Origin: Lentisphaerae bacterium RIFOXYC12_FULL_60_16
Lineage (GTDB): Bacteria; Verrucomicrobiota; Kiritimatiellia; UBA8416; YA12-FULL-60-10
Length of the DNA: 49,052 nt
Assembly: GCA_001803315.1 (NCBI GenBank)
Contig: MHBQ01000016.1
Span: forward strand, 1 to 49,052
Direction: 5' to 3'
Position 1 is the first letter of the stretch. Each line of letters opens with the position of its first letter. The notes beneath the pieces are model-generated. The model saw only the letters and a list, made by a program, of their open reading frames with translations, was not told the DNA's origin and did no database searches. This document shows positions 34,291-42,871 of this stretch, piece by piece. The position numbers and the translations under genes were made by a program.

Positions 34291-35424
34291 ATGAGCCGAA
34301 TGCGAATTGACGACGTCGAAATCCGGGAAGCCGACATCTTTGAGATCCTGCTCGATAATTTCCCGGATATGATCCATTCCATCGACGAAAAAGGCCGGAT
34401 TATCTATACCAACAGGACCGCCGAGCGTCTGCTCGGGTACGCACGGGATGAACTCCTGACCATGAATATCCGGCAGATTTATGCCCCGGAGATCCTGAAG
34501 GCCCTCGAAAAAGGATTCACCGACTTGAAAAAACGGGGTGACAAGACCGTCGAGAGTCTGCTCCAGGCAAAGGACGGAACCAAAATACCCGTTGAAATTC
34601 GCTCGTTCAGCATCTATGACGACAGCGGACACTTTCTCCGCACCTTTTCCATCCTGCGGGACATACGCCCCATCAAGGAACTCCAGCAAAGCCTCATCCA
34701 TGCCGGACGTTTGGCGGCCATCGGTGAACTGGCCTCCGGCGTCGCCCACGACATCAACAACCCGCTGACCGTCATCCTGCTTTCCAATGAAATGGTGATA
34801 CGCGACCTGGGCAAGGCCTCACCCCCGGAAGCCACCCACATCGAGCGCGCCATCGGCCATTCCCACGATGTCCAGCGGGCCTCCAAATCCATCCAGAAAC
34901 TGGCCGATCACCTGCGGAACTTCTCGCGCGGCATGGTGGAAAAAACAGAACCCGTCGACCTGGCCGCCAGCTTGTCGGATGCCCTGTTCATCACCAACAG
35001 CAAGATCACCAAGATCGGCGGCTCCGTCTTCAACACGGTCGAACCCGGCATGTTTTTCACCAACGGATGCCCCAACCATATCGAACAGGTGCTGGTCAAC
35101 CTGATCGGCAATGCCTGTGACGCCATGGACGGCCTTCCGACACGTGAATTACACATCGGCATTGTGCCCGCCAACCGCAACGGGACGGACATGTGGCAAT
35201 GCGATATCCGGGATACCGGTCCCGGCATTCCGCCGGAAATCCGTGAAGAGATCTTCCAGTCCTTCTTCACCACCAAGGAAAAAGGGAAAGGCACCGGTCT
35301 GGGCCTTTCCATCTCCAGGGCCATTGTGCGGGACCACAAGGGCGATATCGAGCTGGTCACGGAACTCGGCAAGGGATCCACATTCTCGGTGTTCCTGCCG
35401 CGCCTGGCCAATCCGGCCGCCTGA
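34291..35424 (+). CDS. Soluble PAS-domain sensor histidine kinase
   Basis: 377 residues with no membrane segment. A PAS domain (about 15-125) has DMIHSIDEKGRIIYTN and GYARDELLTM. The H-box is GELASGVAHDINNPL with His153. The ATPase domain has NLIGNACDAMDG (N-box), DTGPGIP (G1) and FFTTKEKGKGTGLGL (F/G2). It should autophosphorylate in response to an intracellular signal sensed by the PAS domain. No response regulator is adjacent, so it is an orphan kinase. CCGGAG lies six bases before the ATG. It diverges from the CNB-rhodanese gene and converges with the cyclase gene. Confidence 0.93.
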   Translation: MSRMRIDDVEIREADIFEILLDNFPDMIHSIDEKGRIIYTNRTAERLLGYARDELLTMNIRQIYAPEILKALEKGFTDLKKRGDKTVESLLQAKDGTKIPVEIRSFSIYDDSGHFLRTFSILRDIRPIKELQQSLIHAGRLAAIGELASGVAHDINNPLTVILLSNEMVIRDLGKASPPEATHIERAIGHSHDVQRASKSIQKLADHLRNFSRGMVEKTEPVDLAASLSDALFITNSKITKIGGSVFNTVEPGMFFTNGCPNHIEQVLVNLIGNACDAMDGLPTRELHIGIVPANRNGTDMWQCDIRDTGPGIPPEIREEIFQSFFTTKEKGKGTGLGLSISRAIVRDHKGDIELVTELGKGSTFSVFLPRLANPAA

Positions 35425-35450
35425 TACAACCGACGGCACGCCGCTCCTGC

Positions 35451-35502
35451 TTCCGCTCACAGAGCGGGGCTACATGTTCCACTCACAGTGCGGGGCTGCA
35501 TT
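35451..35502. repeat. Two adjacent 26-base imperfect repeats with hairpin cores
   Basis: Units at 35451-35476 and 35477-35502 match at 22 of 26 positions. The first holds CCGCTC-ACA-GAGCGG, a perfect 6-bp stem with 3-base loop. The second holds CACT-CAC-AGTG. The pair sits between two convergent stops (35424 and 35528). They may act as a bidirectional terminator or be a REP-like dispersed element. No other copy was spotted in the window. Confidence 0.7.
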
Positions 35503-35527
35503 CCCAGAACCCGTCCCCGGACGAACA

Positions 35528-37999
35528 TCAATCCTTGGCCTGACGAATGTATTCGCCGCGCCAGTCCGGTCCCGGGGGATTGCGCACATACTCGCGCGCC
35601 ATGGTCAGCAGGCATCGGCCGGGACCGTCATCCCCGTCGGCCAGCAGGGCCTCAAGAATCCGGATTGCCTCCGGGAACGCCTGGGAACTGTACCGTTCCA
35701 ACGCGTCGGCATACTGCTTGAACCGCAACCGCTGGCGTTCATCCACAGTCCCCGGATCACCAACCAGTTCATGGATCAATACCAGCTGCTGCTTGCCCTT
35801 TACACGGATACGGATCAAGGGCCGCGTGATCAGATGGTTCCCCACCTGCCGGCAGGTATCATCCCCGATCAGGATACGGGTCCCGAATTCCTTGTTCACC
35901 GGCTCCAGGCGGGCCGCCAGGTTGACCGTATCCCCGACCACGGTATACTGGAATCGTCGCTCCGACCCCATGTTGCCGGCGGTTGCCACCCCTGAATTGA
36001 TCCCCATCCGGACCCGGATACCCGTCCCGTAATCCCGCACCAGCGCCGCATTCATCCGGTCAATCAGGGTCTGTTGCTCGAGGGCTGCCCGGCACGCCTT
36101 GACGGCATGTTCCGGATCCCGGTAGGGCGCTCCCCAAACCGCCATGATGCCATCGCCCATGTACTTGTCCAGGTAACCACCGGATTCAAGGATGCAATCC
36201 GTCACCGGCGTCAGGTAGGTATTCAGGAACCGCGTCAACCGTTCAGGCGAAAGGGATTCGCTGATCGTGGTGAACCCCTCGATGTCCGAGAAAAACGCGG
36301 TCACCTCGGCGGCATGTCCGGTCAGTGAGAAACTTTCAGGCCGTTCCTCCAAATACGTCAGCACCTTGCCCGACACCATGGTTGAGAAAATACCGCGGAT
36401 ACGCCGCCGTGCCCGTTCCTCCGTGAAGAAGCGATAGGACGTCACGAGGAACGAGGCAATTACGATGTGGATGACCGGTGTCACCACCGGCAGGATCCAT
36501 CCGTTCCAGTAGACCCCCTTGAACGCCAGCAACAGATAGCACAGGCCAAACCCGAGGGCCAGCAGGCCAAGCCGGGAAGACCGCTCGATCAGGCATATCA
36601 GGGTGAATAAAAGGACGACAAGGCCCGTCACCAGGCCATCCTGGAAGGGCGTCAGGGGAATGAGGTATCGCTGGCGCAGGAGATTGTCCAAGGCCGTCAG
36701 GTGTGCCAGCACGAGGGGGACGGGTGATCCCAGGGGCGTGGCGCCGACGTCCAGGCCGGTACCCGTCACCGCAACCACAGCCAGCCGGTTGTCAAACGCT
36801 GCACGCAACCGGGTGGCACGCCGTTCCATAAGTTGCCGGTTCGCAGCCGGAGGCGCCACCTCGGCAAAGGATACCCTTCTGAAATCCTCCAGCAGATGTT
36901 CATAGTTCAACAACAACCGTCCTTCAGGATCAATCGGCACGTCCAGGTTCCCCAACCGGGGGGACCGGACCCGGATCCGGTCTCCCATCCAGACCTCGAC
37001 ATCGCCCGGCTTCAGCGGAAATTTCACGCCGCCATGCATCAATATCGCGGCCAGGCTGAAAGTCGGAACAAAGTGTGTCCGGGTCTGGCGCAGGATCCGG
37101 TTCTCATAGCTGAACCCGATGACCATGGGTAACCGCCGTACAACACCATCGGGATCCGGGAGCCCGTTCAACGCGCCCAGCATGGCATAATCCAGAAGAT
37201 CCCGGCCCGGCAACGTGGCATTCATGGCATACCGGTATGCCGCGCGTGCCTCCGGATCCGGGAAATGCACATCCCCTTCGGGAATGGCCAGGTCCAGCAG
37301 ATAAGGAATCCGGTATCCCGCCGATTCATCACCCCCCGGATCATCACCATGGACATCCTCCGGACTCCAGTCCTCCGGACGCGCCCCGGAAGCCGTGGCC
37401 ACCCCGCCACGGAAAAAATATCCAAAGATCAGCTCGGTGTCCGTTTGGTCAGCCAGGGATGCACACTGAATGGACAACATGGCATTCCCCTGCTCGATCG
37501 TAAACCGGTTCAGCCGGTCAAGGGTGCCCAATTCCACCAGTTGCTGCGGGTCGGAACGGATACGCGTCATCTGCCGGACCAGGTGGTCCATGTCGGACTC
37601 CGATTCACTGACCCGCTTTTGTTCCGCCCAGAAGGCCCCGGTCGTATCCTGGAAGACCACGTCGAAGGCCAGCACGGTGGGTTTGAGATGCCGCTCAAGG
37701 AAAATCAGCTGGTCAAGGAAGGGCCGGCGTGAAATCCACCGCCCGGCGCCCCACCGCCCGAACGTGCGCATGGTGGTATCATCAATTTCCACCAGGGTCA
37801 GATCCCCATGCGGGGCGGACATGCCACGGGCAAATGCTGCACGCCAACGCAGGCGCAGGTCCGTGGCCGCATCGTCCCAGCCGGGAAACAGGCGGCTGAT
37901 GATGACCGCCGCCTCCAGCGCCAGCACCGACAGCAACACGACCGGCAATCCGCCGGTCCATCGTTTCGATCGCGCCGAACCTGTTGCGGTTTCCTGCAT
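35528..37999 (-). CDS. CHASE2-domain adenylate cyclase (class III)
   Basis: 823 residues. An N-terminal membrane helix (LPVVLLSVLALEAAVII) precedes a large extracytoplasmic CHASE2 sensor (about 40-440, with LVEIDDTTM and VLAFDVVFQDTTG). Three membrane helices follow (about 453-525: VTGLVVLLFTLICLI, LLALGFGLCYLLLAF, VVTPVIHIVIASFLV). The cyclase domain from about 565 has FFSDIEGFTTI and YMGDGIMAVWG (metal Asp residues), LDKYMGD (adenine-selecting Lys) and VVGDTVNLAARLE, which carries a Thr and so fits class IIIb adenylate cyclases. A C-terminal tail ends the protein. ATG 37999 follows AGAGGTGG; ATG 38038 lacks such a site. It should turn an extracellular signal into cAMP. Confidence 0.93.
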   Translation of the reverse strand: MQETATGSARSKRWTGGLPVVLLSVLALEAAVIISRLFPGWDDAATDLRLRWRAAFARGMSAPHGDLTLVEIDDTTMRTFGRWGAGRWISRRPFLDQLIFLERHLKPTVLAFDVVFQDTTGAFWAEQKRVSESESDMDHLVRQMTRIRSDPQQLVELGTLDRLNRFTIEQGNAMLSIQCASLADQTDTELIFGYFFRGGVATASGARPEDWSPEDVHGDDPGGDESAGYRIPYLLDLAIPEGDVHFPDPEARAAYRYAMNATLPGRDLLDYAMLGALNGLPDPDGVVRRLPMVIGFSYENRILRQTRTHFVPTFSLAAILMHGGVKFPLKPGDVEVWMGDRIRVRSPRLGNLDVPIDPEGRLLLNYEHLLEDFRRVSFAEVAPPAANRQLMERRATRLRAAFDNRLAVVAVTGTGLDVGATPLGSPVPLVLAHLTALDNLLRQRYLIPLTPFQDGLVTGLVVLLFTLICLIERSSRLGLLALGFGLCYLLLAFKGVYWNGWILPVVTPVIHIVIASFLVTSYRFFTEERARRRIRGIFSTMVSGKVLTYLEERPESFSLTGHAAEVTAFFSDIEGFTTISESLSPERLTRFLNTYLTPVTDCILESGGYLDKYMGDGIMAVWGAPYRDPEHAVKACRAALEQQTLIDRMNAALVRDYGTGIRVRMGINSGVATAGNMGSERRFQYTVVGDTVNLAARLEPVNKEFGTRILIGDDTCRQVGNHLITRPLIRIRVKGKQQLVLIHELVGDPGTVDERQRLRFKQYADALERYSSQAFPEAIRILEALLADGDDGPGRCLLTMAREYVRNPPGPDWRGEYIRQAKD

Positions 38000-38067
38000 G
38001 CCACCTCTTCGGAAACACGGTGAATCCATGGCCGCCATTCAGCACCATGACACCGGTCCGGGATGAC

Positions 38068-38095
38068 ACTATCGGCTGGAAGGTGCCTTTGTCAA
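38068..38095 (-). promoter_or_regulatory. Candidate promoter for the CHASE2 cyclase
   Basis: On the minus strand, TTGACA (38095-38090), 16 bases, then GATAGT (38073-38068, four of six consensus bases), about 70 bases before the start at 37999. Confidence 0.45.
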
Positions 38096-38122
38096 AACAG
38101 TTACCTGAACTTCATGCCAAAA

Positions 38123-38143
38123 CTCAGCGACACCCCCGCTGAG
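38123..38143. promoter_or_regulatory. Perfect 7-bp dyad between divergent promoters
   Basis: CTCAGCG (38123-38129) and CGCTGAG (38137-38143) flank a 7-base centre. It lies between the cyclase -35 and the MFS -35, a typical spot for a regulator shared by divergent genes. A hairpin in RNA is also possible, but no T tract follows. Confidence 0.4.
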
Positions 38144-38176
38144 ACCTCATCCCGTACAAATAGCTGTGCTAATAGC

Positions 38177-38204
38177 TTGATTCCGGAGCCCAACCCGCTT
38201 TAAT
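38177..38204 (+). promoter_or_regulatory. Candidate promoter for the MFS transporter
   Basis: TTGATT (38177-38182), 16 bases, then TTTAAT (38199-38204, five of six consensus bases), about 40 bases before the ATG at 38245. Confidence 0.45.
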
Positions 38205-38244
38205 CGTCCGGTTTTCACCTAGAAACAGGAAAGATCAGACGATC

Positions 38245-39537
38245 ATGCAAACCGCATCCAAGGAAGCCCGGGAAACAACCCGGACATCCCTGGAAAGATT
38301 CACCTGGAACACCGGATTCCGTGCCGTTTTCGACATTCTGTGTGGCGGCACCACGTTCGTGTTCGTGGCCTTTCTGCGCAACCTGGGAATCGAGCGCGAA
38401 CAGATGGGCTGGGTCACCGGCATCATCAGCGTGGCCTGCATCCTGCAGGTAGCCGGAGTTCCGCTGGGGCGACGGTTCATGAACCGCAAGCGCCTGATTC
38501 TCAACCTGCTCACGGCTGAACCGCTGTTCTTCACGGTCGCCGTGCTGTTCTCCCTGGTCGCCCCACCCGCCTTGAGACTGCCCCTGCTGGCGTTCGCGAT
38601 CTTCATGGCCGCGGTCTCGGTAAACCTGGCACGCCCGCATTTTGACGAATGGATGGCGTCCGTCATGCCGGCCGGCATCCGCGGCCGCTACATCGGCCGG
38701 CGACTCCAGGTGAACAGCATCGTGATGATCGCCGCAACCCTGGCCGCTGGCTGGCTGGTGGATCACATGGGCCGAGACAATACCCTGGGCCTGGCCATGC
38801 TTCTGGCGGCCGGCGGCATCTGCGGTTTCCTGAGCGTATCGGTGTTGTCCCGTGCCACCCTTCCGGCCATTTCCGCGGCCACCACCTCGTCATTGGCGGC
38901 ATTCCGGACCGCCCTTTCAACCCCGGCGTTCCTCCGCTGCATGCTGGTGATCACGCTGTTCAACCTGCCGTTCTACTTTGCCTGTCCATATTACCAGGTG
39001 TTCAACCTTGAAGTGGTCGGCATGCCGGCGATGATGATCGGGATCATGCAGTCCGGCTACTACCTGGTCAAGATTGCCGCGTTACACTGGATCCGGCGTC
39101 ATGTGGACCGCTGGAATCCGATCCGGGTCCTGCTGGTCAGCGGAATCATGTATACGGCTTTTTTTGCCGTTTACCCGTTCGTCCACACCGGCCGCTACTG
39201 GCCCCTGCTGGTTGCCTGGGCCGTCGTATCGATGGCGGACGCCATCTTCGGACTGGCCAGCCAGATTGTGCTGTACCAATCGATCCCCAACGTCCCGTCA
39301 CGCCAGGCCTATTTCGCGTTGTTCAGTGTGGCGACCATGGTGTTCTACGGGATCGGCGGCAGCCTGGCCGTGCCGCTGCTCAACGCGCTCAAGCCGGTCC
39401 AGTGGCAGATCGGCGGACTGACCCTGGGCAGTTTCCACCTCTACTACGCCGGATGTGCCGTGATGATGGCCTGCACCACCTTCAGCGCCTACGCCCTGCG
39501 TACCGGCCGTCCTGAAGCCCGGCCTCCATCAGTCTAA
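38245..39537 (+). CDS. Major facilitator superfamily transporter
   Basis: 430 residues with about twelve hydrophobic segments. The loop between helices 2 and 3 carries GVPLGRRFMNRKR, an MFS-A-like motif. The fold has two six-helix halves joined near residue 220. Such MFS proteins without an obvious substrate motif are widespread in PVC genomes near sugar genes, but nothing here identifies the cargo. AGGAAAG lies about 13 bases before the ATG. Its stop overlaps the convergent potassium-channel regulator by nine bases. Confidence 0.85.
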   Translation: MQTASKEARETTRTSLERFTWNTGFRAVFDILCGGTTFVFVAFLRNLGIEREQMGWVTGIISVACILQVAGVPLGRRFMNRKRLILNLLTAEPLFFTVAVLFSLVAPPALRLPLLAFAIFMAAVSVNLARPHFDEWMASVMPAGIRGRYIGRRLQVNSIVMIAATLAAGWLVDHMGRDNTLGLAMLLAAGGICGFLSVSVLSRATLPAISAATTSSLAAFRTALSTPAFLRCMLVITLFNLPFYFACPYYQVFNLEVVGMPAMMIGIMQSGYYLVKIAALHWIRRHVDRWNPIRVLLVSGIMYTAFFAVYPFVHTGRYWPLLVAWAVVSMADAIFGLASQIVLYQSIPNVPSRQAYFALFSVATMVFYGIGGSLAVPLLNALKPVQWQIGGLTLGSFHLYYAGCAVMMACTTFSAYALRTGRPEARPPSV

Positions 39538-40203
39538 CGCCAGCCGCCGGATATCCGCATCCGACCCCACCAGCACCAGCACATCGCGTTCCTGCAACAC
39601 GGTCTCGGGAACAGGCACCTGCTCGATGGTCTCCGACTCATCGGCTTCCCCCTCCGCCTTCGGATGCCGGATGGCCACGACGTTGACATGAAACCGTTCC
39701 CGCAACCGGCTCTCGCGCAGGGTCTGCCCCACCAGGCTGGCCGGCACCTTGAGCTCGGCAATGCCGTACCCCGGACTGAGCGAGACATGCCGGGTAACGT
39801 GGTCCGCCACCAGGCTGCGTGCCACCGATTGCCCCATCTCCTCCTCGAGGTTCACCACCCCGTCAACCTCCAGGGCCCGCAGGATCTCCTGCTGGAGCGG
39901 ATTGATGGCGCGGGCCCACACCTTCCGAACCCCCAACTTCTTAAGCAGGATGGTCACCAACAGGTTGGCTTCGACATTGTCGCCGATGCACACCACGGCC
40001 GCATCCGCGTCATCCACCGATACGGACCGCAAGGCCTGTTCATCCGTGGCATTGAGCGCCACGGCCTGGCGCGCCACATCCCGGAATGCCTGCACCTTGT
40101 CCCGGTTGATGTCGATGGCGGTCACCCGTACCCCCAGTTCAACCAGCGACTTCACCAAATTGCCACCGAACAACCCCAACCCGATCACCACGATCTGTTT
40201 CAT
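39529..40203 (-). CDS. ktrA: KtrA/TrkA-type potassium uptake regulator (RCK subunit)
   Basis: 224 residues. An N-terminal Rossmann RCK_N domain (VVIGLGLFGGNLVKSL, AIDINRDKV, ALNATDEQALRS) binds NAD(H) or ATP. A C-terminal RCK_C domain (ELKVPASLVGQTLRESRLRE) ends with DVLVLVGSDADIRRL. Soluble and cytoplasmic, it gates the membrane subunit encoded next door. AGGGG lies six bases before the ATG, and the ktrB stop is 21 bases upstream, so the two form an operon in the order ktrB-ktrA. Confidence 0.93.
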   Translation of the reverse strand: MKQIVVIGLGLFGGNLVKSLVELGVRVTAIDINRDKVQAFRDVARQAVALNATDEQALRSVSVDDADAAVVCIGDNVEANLLVTILLKKLGVRKVWARAINPLQQEILRALEVDGVVNLEEEMGQSVARSLVADHVTRHVSLSPGYGIAELKVPASLVGQTLRESRLRERFHVNVVAIRHPKAEGEADESETIEQVPVPETVLQERDVLVLVGSDADIRRLALD

Positions 40204-40224
40204 ATTCGCCCCTTTCGTGACCGG

Positions 40225-41601
40225 TCAACCGATCATCACCGGTTCCTGCGCATAGGAGAACGACGTGCTTTGCGGCGGCCGCATCAGGACCAGCACCAGG
40301 GAGAGCGGACCCAGCCGCCCCACCAGCATCAAGACACACACCAGACATTTGCCGGCAGCCGGCAGGGTCGGCGTAAGCCCCATCGACAACCCCACGGTCC
40401 CGAACGCGCTCACCACTTCAAACAAGGCCGCCCATGGATCCTGCGGCGCCACCACCAGCAGGGCCAGCGTTCCCAGGCCGATCCCCGTCAAGGCCAGCAC
40501 CAGCACCGCCTGGGCTTTCTGGATCACCAGTTCCGGAATCCATCGCCCGTGCACGGTGACATCCCGCCGCTGTTTCAGGCTGGCCACCAACCCCATCCAC
40601 AACACCGCCACCGTCGTGGTCTTGATTCCACCGCCCGTCGACCCCGGCGACGCCCCGATCAGCATCAGGATCATCAACATACCCTGCGAGGCGGGCGTCA
40701 TGGCGCCCACATCGACGGTGTTGAATCCCGCCGTACGGGCCGAAACCGACTGGAAGAAAGCGGCCATCAGGCGCTGGCTGAACGGCCAGTCAGCCCAACT
40801 CGTCCCCTGTTCCATGACCATGAAACCCGCCATGCCGGCTGCAATGAGAATCGCTGAAACCATCAATGCCAGGCGGGTCTGAAGCTTGAACCCCACCGGT
40901 GACGCGCTTTTGAACCGCCGGCGCACGGCGCCCAGAAGATCCCGGATCACGCAAAAACCCAATCCACCCGCAATGATCAATCCCGCCACGATAAACTGGC
41001 TGATTTCGTCATCCCCAAACCCCGTCATGCCACCGGGCAGCGTCGAGAACCCCGCATTGCAGAACGCCGACACCGCGTGAAAGACCGCATGAAAGACCGT
41101 CGTACCTCCGGGTCCCAACGGCGTCCACCAGCGTACCGCCAGGATCAAGGCGCCCGCGCCTTCCAGGATCAGGGTCATGCCGACAATGAACCGTAGCAGG
41201 GGCCGCACATCCTCCAATGACCCCGTATCAAACGTGTCGCGCAAGGCAATTCCGTGCCCGATATCCATGCGCCGCCCCATCAAAACCAACCCCATCACCG
41301 ACAGGGTCATCACCCCCAGCCCGCCCAACTGTATCAGGACCAGGATCACCGTCTGCCCGAACCGGCTGAACTCCGCCGCCGTATCCAGCACCACCAGTCC
41401 CGTCACACAGGTCGCGGATACCGCCGTGAAAAGGGCATCCACCAACCGTATACCCACCCCGGCCTGACTCGCCCAGGGCAGCATCAGGAGTCCCGTGCCG
41501 GTGCAAATGGCCAGGAGGAACGAAACCGCCATGACACGGACCGGTGATCGCGCAAAACGATCCAGCCACAGCGCCATCATTTGTTTAAATCGTATATGCA
41601 T
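40225..41601 (-). CDS. ktrB: KtrB/TrkH-type potassium uptake membrane subunit
   Basis: 458 residues. The four pore loops typical of this superfamily are visible: SATCVTGLVVLD, SAFCNAGFSTL, SARTAGFNTVDVG and SAFGTVGLSMGLTP, each with the central Gly of the selectivity filter. SPGSTGGGIKTTT is the membrane-embedded loop that controls the pore. It carries K+ (with Na+ or H+) inward under KtrA control. The start is uncertain: ATG 41601, ATG 41580 and an upstream start at 41658 all lack a clear ribosome-binding site. The hydrophobic part begins near LDRFARSPVRVMAVSFLL. The upstream leader and possible promoter are listed separately. Confidence 0.93.
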   Translation of the reverse strand: MHIRFKQMMALWLDRFARSPVRVMAVSFLLAICTGTGLLMLPWASQAGVGIRLVDALFTAVSATCVTGLVVLDTAAEFSRFGQTVILVLIQLGGLGVMTLSVMGLVLMGRRMDIGHGIALRDTFDTGSLEDVRPLLRFIVGMTLILEGAGALILAVRWWTPLGPGGTTVFHAVFHAVSAFCNAGFSTLPGGMTGFGDDEISQFIVAGLIIAGGLGFCVIRDLLGAVRRRFKSASPVGFKLQTRLALMVSAILIAAGMAGFMVMEQGTSWADWPFSQRLMAAFFQSVSARTAGFNTVDVGAMTPASQGMLMILMLIGASPGSTGGGIKTTTVAVLWMGLVASLKQRRDVTVHGRWIPELVIQKAQAVLVLALTGIGLGTLALLVVAPQDPWAALFEVVSAFGTVGLSMGLTPTLPAAGKCLVCVLMLVGRLGPLSLVLVLMRPPQSTSFSYAQEPVMIG

Positions 41602-41756
41602 ACAAAAAGGGAATTTTCGGGAATGATACGTCCCGGATGCCAGCCAGACATGTTGCACAACCAGGACGCGGTGTCAACCTTCCGGGAAGCCCCGGTGTAC
41701 ATCCCCGGTCCTGGATACGGCCGGTTGGTCAATCCCTGCAACCGCCCAGCAACCCG

Positions 41757-41778
41757 ACCTTTAAAAGGTAATATAACA
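41757..41778 (-). promoter_or_regulatory. Candidate ktrB promoter with a dyad at the start site
   Basis: On the minus strand, TGTTATATT (41778-41770) is an extended -10. Just downstream, ACCTTT-A-AAAGGT (41757-41769) is a perfect 6-bp inverted repeat that would cover the transcription start. The two together suggest a repressor site. Confidence 0.35.
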
Positions 41779-41870
41779 GCGACATCAACGCCGTTACCAC
41801 ATTGGCGACATCATGCCAGCCACCCCGTTAACGTTTGGTAAACCCTAGCACATCCCACCGCAACTTGTCA

Positions 41871-41887
41871 CCCGGAACCGGTCCGGG
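41871..41887. terminator. GC-rich hairpin downstream of uvsE
   Basis: CCCGGA-ACCGG-TCCGGG, a perfect 6-bp stem with 5-base loop, about 75 bases past the uvsE stop. A second TCCGGG follows at 41889. No T tract, so it may be a pause or processing element rather than an intrinsic terminator. Confidence 0.3.
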
Positions 41888-41959
41888 GTCCGGGCTGTAG
41901 CCGTTTCGGCGAAGGCTGGTCCAGACGAGCCGTCCGGCGAGGTCAACAGACGCCGCGAT

Positions 41960-42859
41960 TTATGACGCCGTCTTCAAATCGGCCAGCAGTTTGAGGACGG
42001 CTTTTTCCTTGGCCTTGGCTTCCACCTCGATCGTAATATCGAGCGTGCGCCAGCAGGAGGGAAAATCCTTGATGGAAATGTAGTCGTGATGCGGTCTGAA
42101 CGGAGGGCGCTTCCAACCGTGTATGGGACTGGAGACATGAAATATGGGTTCCCGCTTCCACGTTTGCATCGCCTGCCGGGTGGCTTCTTCAACGGAGAGT
42201 TCATCCGGAAGACACCGGTGATGATGCACATCGTAAACCAGGGGGGTACCCGTCTCCCGGCAGACGGGCAACAGGTCCGATGGGGTATATACCCGATCAT
42301 CATTTTCCAGCGTCAACCGTGACCGGATGGAGGACGGGAGGGTCCGGATATTCCTGACCAATCGCTGCAGGGCCGTCACCTTGTCTCCATAGGCTCCACC
42401 CCCATGGAGATTGATCACATCCGCCCCGATCCAGCCCGCCACCTCGGCCTGGTATTCCAACTCCGCCAGGGATCGTTGATGGATATCCGCCGAAGGCGAA
42501 TTGAGCAGGATGAACTGGTCGGGGTGAAACGACAACCGCATCTTCAACCGCCGGGCCACCCGCCCGCAGTTCCTGAACTGGTCCTCAATCCCGCGCCCGC
42601 CCGGCAGATCCCGGATCCGGTATCCGCATGCCGGGTGCGTGGCAAGCGGCAACACCTGGCTGTTCACCCGGAACGCGCCGATTCCATGATCATGACAGTA
42701 ACGGATCGCGCCCTCCAGCGCGCCGGCATTATCACGCGCGATATCGGCAAGTCGGGTACGCGCGGCGCGGCGGCCCATCCGCCCGGCGTGGGCGGCCGTC
42801 AGCATCCGGAACCGGATCGGTTCCTCCGCGAACTTGCAACACAAACCGAACCGGGGCAT
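41960..42859 (-). CDS. uvsE: UV damage endonuclease UvsE
   Basis: 299 residues in a TIM-barrel fold. FGLCCKFAEEPIRFRM opens the UvsE/UVDE family. Metal-binding positions appear in LSFHPDQFILLNS, VINLHGGGAYGDK, LENDDRVYTP and YDVHHHRCLP, then SSPIHGW near the end. The enzyme nicks DNA 5' to UV photoproducts and abasic sites, starting excision repair without UvrABC. GGAG lies about 11 bases before the ATG, and the exosortase stop is 12 bases upstream, so it is probably co-transcribed with the exosortase cluster although its role is unrelated. The barrel is complete and of normal length. Confidence 0.93.
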   Translation of the reverse strand: MPRFGLCCKFAEEPIRFRMLTAAHAGRMGRRAARTRLADIARDNAGALEGAIRYCHDHGIGAFRVNSQVLPLATHPACGYRIRDLPGGRGIEDQFRNCGRVARRLKMRLSFHPDQFILLNSPSADIHQRSLAELEYQAEVAGWIGADVINLHGGGAYGDKVTALQRLVRNIRTLPSSIRSRLTLENDDRVYTPSDLLPVCRETGTPLVYDVHHHRCLPDELSVEEATRQAMQTWKREPIFHVSSPIHGWKRPPFRPHHDYISIKDFPSCWRTLDITIEVEAKAKEKAVLKLLADLKTAS

Positions 42860-42871
42860 GCACCCACTCCA

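Larger units (their letters stand above)
41602..41959. other. 358-base gap between uvsE and ktrB
   Basis: No credible gene is seen. It holds, from left to right, a stem CGGGA/TCCCG with 8-base loop at 41618-41635 in the presumed ktrB leader, a possible minus-strand -35 TTGACA at 41677-41672 that lacks a matching -10, the promoter/dyad at 41757-41778, and a GC-rich hairpin at 41871-41887 behind uvsE. The leader of about 160 bases is long enough for an RNA regulator, but I could not match it to a known class. Confidence 0.6.

Noticed and set aside
38159-38177. Repeated AATAGCT units before the MFS promoter
   Set aside because: Two 7-base copies 12 bases apart are too short and too few to claim a regulator site or a repeat array.
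41602-41760. c-di-AMP (ydaO-type) riboswitch ahead of ktrB
   Set aside because: The expected conserved core segments could not be found in the leader. Length and position alone are not enough.
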